Of a stretch of DNA of 19,477 bases, positions 14,754 to 19,477 are shown one piece after another; within the stretch, counting starts at the first letter, position 1, and each line of letters starts with the position of its first letter. A program made the position numbers and the translations under genes. Under the pieces are notes generated by a model, which had not been told where the DNA came from, did not search any database, and saw only the letters and a list, made by a program, of their open reading frames with translations. The DNA is taken from the NCBI GenBank assembly GCA_023387085.1, contig JAEWIL010000240.1, positions 1-19,477 of the forward strand, in the 5' to 3' direction. The stretch comes from Pseudomonadota bacterium (GTDB lineage: Bacteria > Pseudomonadota > Alphaproteobacteria > Sphingomonadales > Sphingomonadaceae).

Positions 14754-15589
14754 TGAACGAGGGGTATCGCGCGCTGTTCGATGGCCGCACGCTTGACGGG
14801 TGGCGGTCGATCCCCCGCGTCTATGGCGACTGGAAGCCGGGCGGGCCGCCGGTGGCCGAGCTGATGAAGCAATATGGCATCCAGACGCCCTCGCATCCGG
14901 AGGCACATCCGGCGCTCTGGCGGGTCGAGGATGGCGCGATCGTGGGTCGGCAGGCGACGCCGGGCTATGGCGGCTATCTCCTGTCCGAAGAGACCTTCGG
15001 CGATTTCGAGCTGGTGCTCGAGATGTGGCCCGACTGGCCCGCCGATACCGGCGTCATGATCCGGCGCCAGCGGGAGACGTGGGCAGGCTTCCAGATACTC
15101 GTCGATCATCGGCCGTCGGGCAGCATCGGCGGCTTCTATGGTAATGGCCTGGCCAGCTTCTCCGCCGTGCCGTTCGCCGTGGATGCCGCGCTGGACGGGG
15201 CGGGGAGGGCTGTCGGCCTCAAAGTCGACGATCCCGCCACCAGCGTCGAGCCGGTGACGCCGGACAAGGTCGCGCGGCTTGCTCACGCCGCTCCGGTGGA
15301 GGATTTCCTCGGCGTCTGGCGCTGGCAGGACTGGAACGAGCTGCGAATCCGCTGCGTCGGCGGCGCGCTTCCCGTCATCACAACCTGGGTGAACGACCTG
15401 CGCGTGGCCGAGATCGATGCCGCCGCGCTGCAATCGCCCGGCTACGACCCCCCAGCCGTGGCTGCCTTGCTCGGAGACCGCGGCCACATCGCCTTCGAAG
15501 TGCATGATCATGACTCGCATTTCGGCGAGGAGCGCTGGGGACCCGATGCCGCCTGCCGCTGGCGCGGTATCATGATCAGGGAGCTCTGA
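14753..15589 (+). CDS. DUF1080 protein, 3-keto-glycoside hydrolase/lyase family
   Basis: I take ATG 14753, which overlaps the TetR stop as TAATG and gives 278 residues; the longer open frame upstream runs through tetR in another frame. The N-terminus shows the hallmark LFDGRTLDGW (8-17). Later come a concanavalin-like core with GGYLLSEETFGDFELVLEMW and a block with GVMIRRQ, WAGFQILVDH and GGFYGNG, and it ends CRWRGIMIREL. Family PF06439 includes enzymes acting on 3-keto-glycosides or 3-keto-disaccharides. It has no signal peptide, unlike many secreted or lipoprotein members, so it should act in the cytoplasm on imported, oxidised glycoside. It lies between tetR and the second oxidoreductase, which would supply such a keto substrate. 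Hydrolysis and elimination cannot be told apart here. Confidence 0.85.
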   Translation: MNEGYRALFDGRTLDGWRSIPRVYGDWKPGGPPVAELMKQYGIQTPSHPEAHPALWRVEDGAIVGRQATPGYGGYLLSEETFGDFELVLEMWPDWPADTGVMIRRQRETWAGFQILVDHRPSGSIGGFYGNGLASFSAVPFAVDAALDGAGRAVGLKVDDPATSVEPVTPDKVARLAHAAPVEDFLGVWRWQDWNELRIRCVGGALPVITTWVNDLRVAEIDAAALQSPGYDPPAVAALLGDRGHIAFEVHDHDSHFGEERWGPDAACRWRGIMIREL

Positions 15590-15592
15590 GAG

Positions 15593-16726
15593 GTGACGAA
15601 CGTGAGAAATGGCAGGCGCCTCCGCTTCGCGCTGATCGGCGGAGGACCCGGATCCTTCATTGGCGGCATCCACCGTATAGCCGCGGAACTGGACCGCGAG
15701 ATCGAGCTGGTCGCCGGCGCGTTCAGCAGCGATGCCGGTCGGTCCGCGGAGGCCGGCGCGGCGTACCGCATCGACCCGGCGCGCGCCTACCCCGACATGG
15801 CAGCCATGCTGCGGGCGGAGTCAGCGCGACCCGACGGTATCGATTTTGTGACGATCGCGACGCCCAATCATCATCATCTGCCTGCGGCACGCGCCGCGCT
15901 GGAGGCGGGCATCGCGGTGATGAGCGACAAGCCCGCGACCGCTACGCTCGAAGAAGCGCGCGAGCTGGCGGGCATCGTCACCGGCGCCGTCGTCCCTTAT
16001 GCGCTGACTTACACCTATTCGGGTTATCCGATGGTTCGGGAAGCGCGCGCGCGCATCGCGGCGGGCGCGATCGGGCGGGTGGTCAAGGTCATCGCCGAAC
16101 ATTCGCAGGGCTGGCTCGCGGGCGCCGTCGATAGCAAGCAGGCCGAATGGCGGCTCGATCCCGGGCGCGCGGGGGCAGGGGGCTGCATTGCCGACATCGG
16201 GGTACATGCCCTTCATCTGGCGGAGTTTGTCACCGGCCTTCGCGTGACCGAGCTGCTCGCCGATCTCGGCTCGGTCGTGCCCGGCCGTGCGCTGGACGAC
16301 GACTGCCAGTTGCTGCTCCGGTTCGAGAATGGCGCCCGCGGCGCGCTGCTCGCCTCGCAGATCATGATCGGCGAACGCAATGGCCTGCGCCTGCGCGTCC
16401 ATGGAACGGAAGGCGGGATCGACTGGCGCCAGGAGGCGCCCAACGCGCTGATCATGCACCATTGCGATGGCCGCACCGAGATCGTGCAGGCGGGCGACGC
16501 CTCGCTCGGCCTTGAGGCGGCGGCGGGGCTGCGCACGCCCGGCGGCCACCCCGAAGGCTATCTCGAAGCGTTCGCCAATCTGTACCGCGATTTTGCTGCG
16601 CTTCTGCGCGGCGGCACGGCCCCTTTGCTCCCCGGGATATCCGAGGGACTGCGCGGCATGGCGCTCATCGAAACCGCCGTCCACGCCAGCCGCGAGGAAA
16701 GCGGCTGGGTCCATCTCACGGTCTGA
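15593..16726 (+). CDS. Gfo/Idh/MocA-family oxidoreductase (right arm)
   Basis: With the GTG at 15593 the protein has 377 residues. A second in-frame GTG at 15602 is better placed behind GAGAGG (eight-base spacing) and would remove three residues; I consider it the likelier start. The nucleotide-binding fold begins ALIGGGPGSFIGGIHR (13-28). ATPNHHHLPAAR (89-100) and SDKPATATLEEA (111-122, catalytic Lys113) follow. DIGVHALHLAEF (201-212) supplies the conserved Asp and His of the active site. It differs clearly from the left-arm enzyme (DKP rather than EKP), so the two probably act at different steps or on different substrates. It begins four bases after the DUF1080 stop. Likely role: oxidising a glycoside, or reducing the released keto-sugar. 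Confidence 0.9.
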   Translation: MTNVRNGRRLRFALIGGGPGSFIGGIHRIAAELDREIELVAGAFSSDAGRSAEAGAAYRIDPARAYPDMAAMLRAESARPDGIDFVTIATPNHHHLPAARAALEAGIAVMSDKPATATLEEARELAGIVTGAVVPYALTYTYSGYPMVREARARIAAGAIGRVVKVIAEHSQGWLAGAVDSKQAEWRLDPGRAGAGGCIADIGVHALHLAEFVTGLRVTELLADLGSVVPGRALDDDCQLLLRFENGARGALLASQIMIGERNGLRLRVHGTEGGIDWRQEAPNALIMHHCDGRTEIVQAGDASLGLEAAAGLRTPGGHPEGYLEAFANLYRDFAALLRGGTAPLLPGISEGLRGMALIETAVHASREESGWVHLTV

Positions 16727-16737
16727 AGGAACAGGAT

Positions 16738-17754
16738 ATGCGCACGATCAAGGGACCGGGTATTTTTCTGGCGCAGTTCATCGGCGACGAAGCGCCCTTC
16801 GACTCGCTCGACGCGATCGCGGAGTGGGCGGCCGCCCTTGGCTACAAGGGATTGCAGATACCCACCAATGATCCCCGCTTTCTCGATCTTGCCTTGGCGG
16901 CGGACAGTCAGGATTATTGCGACGAGATTGCGGGCAAGCTCGCAGACCGGGGCCTGTCGATCACCGAATTGTCGACGCACCTGCAGGGCCAGCTGGTCGC
17001 GGTGCACCCTGCTTATGACAAGTTGTTCGATGGCTTCGCCGCACCCGAGGTCCGGGGTCGGCCCGATGCGCGCCAGCAATGGGCCGTCGAGCAGTTGAAA
17101 CTGGCAGCGCGGGCCAGCCGCCGGCTGGGTCTTTCTGCCCACGCCACCTTCTCGGGGGCGCTTGCCTGGCCCTATATCTACCCTTGGCCGCAGCGACCGG
17201 CAGGCATGATCGAGGAGGCCTTCGGCGATCTTGCGCGGCGGTGGCGGCCGATCCTCGACATATTTGACGAAAATGGCGTCGACCTGTCCTACGAGATCCA
17301 TCCGGGTGAAGATCTGCACGACGGCGCGACCTTCGAGATGTTCCTCGACCGCGTCAACCACCATCCGCGCGCCAACATCCTGTATGACCCGAGCCACTTC
17401 GTGTTGCAGCAGCTCGACTATCTCGCGTTCCTCGACATCTATCACGCGCGGGTGAAGAGCTTTCACGTCAAGGACGCCGAGTTTCGCCCGTCGGGCCGCA
17501 TGGGCGTCTATGGCGGTTACCAGAGCTGGATAGATCGGCCTGGACGTTTCCGCTCGCCCGGCGATGGCCAGGTGGATTTCGGACAGATTTTCTCGAAGAT
17601 GGCGCAATATGACTATCCAGGTTGGGCGGTCCTCGAATGGGAGTGCGCACTGAAACACCCACAGCAGGGCGCCGCCGAGGGCGCACCCTTCATCGCACGC
17701 CACATCATCCCGGTCACCGACAGGTCGTTCGACGATTTCGCTCGAGGTGGCTGA
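16738..17754 (+). CDS. TIM-barrel sugar phosphate isomerase/epimerase-family protein (right arm)
   Basis: This 338-residue protein has ATG 16738 behind AAGGAACAGGAT. Metal-binding positions expected for the family are visible: Glu186 in SYEIHPGE, Asp217 and His220 in YDPSHF, His243 in FHVKD and Glu300 or Glu302 in VLEWE. The motif between them, GVYGGYQSW then GRFRSPGDGQVDF (266-291), occurs in longer members of this family found beside Gfo/Idh enzymes, including ones associated with keto-sugar isomerisation and C- or O-glycoside cleavage; that link is from family knowledge and is not specific. It closes the rightward operon. No rho-independent terminator with a T-tract follows; only a weak stem (17759-17764 with 17779-17784) lies just after the stop. 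Confidence 0.88.
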   Translation: MRTIKGPGIFLAQFIGDEAPFDSLDAIAEWAAALGYKGLQIPTNDPRFLDLALAADSQDYCDEIAGKLADRGLSITELSTHLQGQLVAVHPAYDKLFDGFAAPEVRGRPDARQQWAVEQLKLAARASRRLGLSAHATFSGALAWPYIYPWPQRPAGMIEEAFGDLARRWRPILDIFDENGVDLSYEIHPGEDLHDGATFEMFLDRVNHHPRANILYDPSHFVLQQLDYLAFLDIYHARVKSFHVKDAEFRPSGRMGVYGGYQSWIDRPGRFRSPGDGQVDFGQIFSKMAQYDYPGWAVLEWECALKHPQQGAAEGAPFIARHIIPVTDRSFDDFARGG

Positions 17755-18310
17755 TCGATCGGCCGCCGCGTGTTATCGGGCCGAAGGATGGACGGGCGCA
17801 GCGCGCAAAAGATGACGACATGCTCTGCTACTTGGTAGCATGGGGGCCACATGAGCGGGGCGCGGCGGGCCAGCTTCTCAATGAACGATTGGGAATCATT
17901 CGAAACTGGACGCTCCGGAATGGGCCTAATGCCAGTCATAGCTTGCCGCGAAACAACCGCCTGGGACCTGCCGTTCGCGTTTGTCGGGACGTCGTGGCCG
18001 CAACGCGCCCGTTCTCTGCCGCTTACCAGCTTGGACGCCGCTCCCAGAACCGGACACGCGCTGAAGGCCTCGAGCGACCGGGAGAAAGGACCGGGGTTGG
18101 GATTTTGCCGCCTATCCTGTGTAGAACTGTTAATGTCAGCCTCCGCTGGAAGCGGACGTTGTGGACGTAGTCGTGTTGCGTTTGCGAGGCGCTGGCCATG
18201 GCAGGCGTGTCGGTGCCGATTGAGCTGCTCGGCGCATCGGTCGAAGACTGGTGGGCCTGCGTCCGGCGCACTGGCATCCTCGGCGACGCGCCGCGCTGAC
18301 GGGAGACTGG
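17755..18310. other. Low-coding stretch between the sugar locus and the DUF4238 gene
   Basis: No recognisable gene occupies these 556 bp. Open frames here are short and lack family resemblance, and could be decayed genes. Visible structures are an inverted repeat TCGGCC/GGCCGA (17759-17784, 14-nt loop), a perfect TGCTAC-TTG-GTAGCA stem (17826-17840), a perfect TCCGCT-GGA-AGCGGA stem (18142-18156) and a 33-codon frame with a ribosome binding site (18198-18299). None of the stems has a T-tract. The stretch separates gene sets with no functional link, so it may be an old insertion boundary. Confidence 0.5.
18198..18299 (+). CDS. Possible 33-codon small ORF
   Basis: ATG at 18198 has GAGG eight bases upstream and opens a 33-codon frame ending in TGA. 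The sequence (including PIELLGASVEDWWACVRRTG) has an amphipathic, protein-like composition, but I recognise no family. The reading frame is blocked by a TAG shortly upstream, so it is not the tail of a longer open frame there. It converges with the DUF4238 gene with 11 bp between the two stops. It could be a small protein, a fragment of a lost gene, or chance. Confidence 0.22.
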   Translation: MAGVSVPIELLGASVEDWWACVRRTGILGDAPR

Positions 18311-19252
18311 TTAGCGAACGTAGCTGGTACCGGTAGCCGACATGCGCAGACTGGCATCCTGCAGGCTGAGCGGCTCGTAATGGCCGAGGCGCGATACCGT
18401 CTCCTTGTTCGCATAGTGGCGGGTGCGCGCATTAAACATCCGCATCGCCTTGTCGGGCACTTCGACATAATCGAGCCCCGGCGCGCCGTGCCGCAGCAAC
18501 AGAGCGCGGTTCGGGGTCAGCGGGACCGTGATCTCGAGCTCCTTGTCGATGAAGCTCGGGCCCCAGAAGCGCGTCTCCTGCGTCTGTTGCCTCTCGGCGT
18601 TCATCCAGACCACGGGACTGTCCGAGGTGATGAAGCCGGTGTCGCTTTCGATGCAAAGGATGCGAGCGTGCATCTGCATCATCAGCGGCGTCTCCGCGTT
18701 GACCGCCGCGGGCACCGTGGTCGGCATCGGATTCTCGACCAGCTCACGAATGTCGTCGACGTGAATATAGCTCAGTGCGTTTGGATCGGTGGTTCCGTCG
18801 CGCCACTCAATACGCCCATCCTCGGGCGCGCCGCGCTCGGCGATGTCGAGCAGCCGCTTCCACTGCACGCTATGATGATCGCGCATCTTGAGCGTGCGCG
18901 CATGCAGCGCCGCGACGAACAGCATCAGCTTCAAGCGGGGTATCGTCGGCGGGGTTCGCCGCGGCACGATGAACTCGCGCACGACCCGCATGAAATTGTC
19001 CTCAAGCTGGCTCAGGCCATGCTCGAGCGTGAGGTCGCGGAGCCCCCCGGCCATCTTGATCGTATAGAGGTCGGTCTCGCGGAAGATCTTCGCCGGCGCC
19101 TTGCGTCGATAGCCCGAGCCGTCCTTCGTTAGAAGATGGACGTAAGGCTCCTGGTCCAATGGCGTATCTGGATCGGTCCACGAAGCGAGATAGGACTTGG
19201 GGACGAAATGCTGCCGCTTGTGTGTCGCCTGCGCGCGCTTTCCTGATTTCAC
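18311..19252 (-). CDS. DUF4238 family protein
   Basis: This 313-residue protein has the DUF4238 hallmarks: HKRQHFVPKSYLASW at 11-25 (His-rich start followed by the YL motif), a central helical part, TSDSPVVW at 209-216 and a strand PLTPNRALLL at 244-253. The biochemical activity of the family is unknown; members are common in variable genomic regions. No signal peptide or membrane helix is seen. The start is GTG 19252, overlapping the stop of the upstream partial gene as GTGA, with GGAG eight bases before, so the two are translated together. Nothing links it to the sugar locus. Confidence 0.8.
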   Translation of the reverse strand: MKSGKRAQATHKRQHFVPKSYLASWTDPDTPLDQEPYVHLLTKDGSGYRRKAPAKIFRETDLYTIKMAGGLRDLTLEHGLSQLEDNFMRVVREFIVPRRTPPTIPRLKLMLFVAALHARTLKMRDHHSVQWKRLLDIAERGAPEDGRIEWRDGTTDPNALSYIHVDDIRELVENPMPTTVPAAVNAETPLMMQMHARILCIESDTGFITSDSPVVWMNAERQQTQETRFWGPSFIDKELEITVPLTPNRALLLRHGAPGLDYVEVPDKAMRMFNARTRHYANKETVSRLGHYEPLSLQDASLRMSATGTSYVR

Positions 19253-19477
19253 GCGCCTGACTCCGGCGCACGTCCGTTCAGGCCGGCACCCGCTCCGGAG
19301 CGGTCCATATCTGTCTCGGGAACGAGCCGGAGGGCTTTGCTGCCGACGGCACCTTGTTTTCCGAACCGCGTCGTATTGGCGACCAGGCTGCCAGCATCGC
19401 TAGATGGAACCCTCCCATCGGAAATGAACCGGCCGTCATTGTCGATTTGGAACGACAGCTTGTTCTGGCGGAGCAGG
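19249..19477 (-). CDS. Partial CDS, C-terminal 75 residues of an unidentified protein coupled to the DUF4238 gene
   Basis: Reading leftward from the window end, one frame stays open for 75 codons and stops at TGA 19251-19249, inside the GTGA shared with the DUF4238 start. The first visible residues are LLRQNKLSFQIDNDGRF. A hydrophilic Gly- and Ala-rich tail (GAGAGLNGRAPESGA) closes the protein. The 5' part lies outside the window, which is why no start codon is available. I recognise no family from this piece. The open frame, plausible composition and coupling to a recognisable gene support it being real. Confidence 0.5.
   Translation of the reverse strand, partial: LLRQNKLSFQIDNDGRFISDGRVPSSDAGSLVANTTRFGKQGAVGSKALRLVPETDMDRSGAGAGLNGRAPESGA

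Noticed and set aside
17851..18336. 161-codon rightward open frame across the low-coding stretch
   Set aside because: There is no domain, the composition is rich in Arg, Ser and Ala as in random high-GC frames, and it runs into the 3' end of the DUF4238 gene.

Overview
The window is high-GC and densely packed. It reads like an alphaproteobacterium of the sphingomonad type (Sphingopyxis, Sphingomonas or Novosphingobium). This rests on the gene families present, namely a proteobacterial lasso-peptide locus tied to a TonB receptor/FecR/FecI-type module and Gfo/Idh-plus-TIM-barrel sugar clusters, and on the frequent GTG starts. No RNA gene, CRISPR array or intact insertion sequence was recognised.

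Region 1 (1-8791) is a lasso-peptide locus. Rightward are the B protein (leader recognition plus leader peptidase) and the C protein (asparagine-synthetase-like cyclase), which overlap by ATGA. Leftward, reading from 8791, are an ECF sigma factor, a FecR anti-sigma factor, a TonB-dependent receptor with an STN signalling domain, and a secreted S9-type lasso isopeptidase. The two groups converge and their coding ends overlap by 130 bp. The inferred logic is that exported lasso peptide binds the receptor, the STN domain signals through FecR to the sigma factor, receptor and isopeptidase are induced, and the imported peptide is linearised. The precursor (A) gene is not in the window. It probably lies left of position 1, where the sequence begins with a run of 13 C.

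Region 2 (8792-10086) holds three consecutive perfect inverted repeats upstream of the sigma gene, a secreted thermonuclease-like protein with a C-terminal excalibur domain, and a stretch with a palindrome and a probable frame-disrupted small gene.

Region 3 (10087-17754) is a divergent sugar or glycoside catabolic locus around a TetR-type regulator. The left arm has an IolE-like TIM-barrel protein, a Gfo/Idh/MocA oxidoreductase, an unusual protein resembling a degenerate Gfo/Idh domain, and an MFS transporter. The right arm has tetR, a DUF1080 (3-keto-glycoside-active family) protein, a second Gfo/Idh oxidoreductase and a second TIM-barrel isomerase. The likely chemistry is uptake, oxidation to a keto-glycoside, cleavage by elimination or hydrolysis in the cytoplasm, and re-reduction or isomerisation. 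A palindrome lies between candidate -35 and -10 boxes in the divergent intergenic space and is the obvious TetR operator candidate.

Region 4 (17755-19477) is a poorly coding stretch of about 550 bp followed by a leftward DUF4238 gene. That gene is translationally coupled (GTGA) to an upstream gene of which only the last 75 codons are inside the window.
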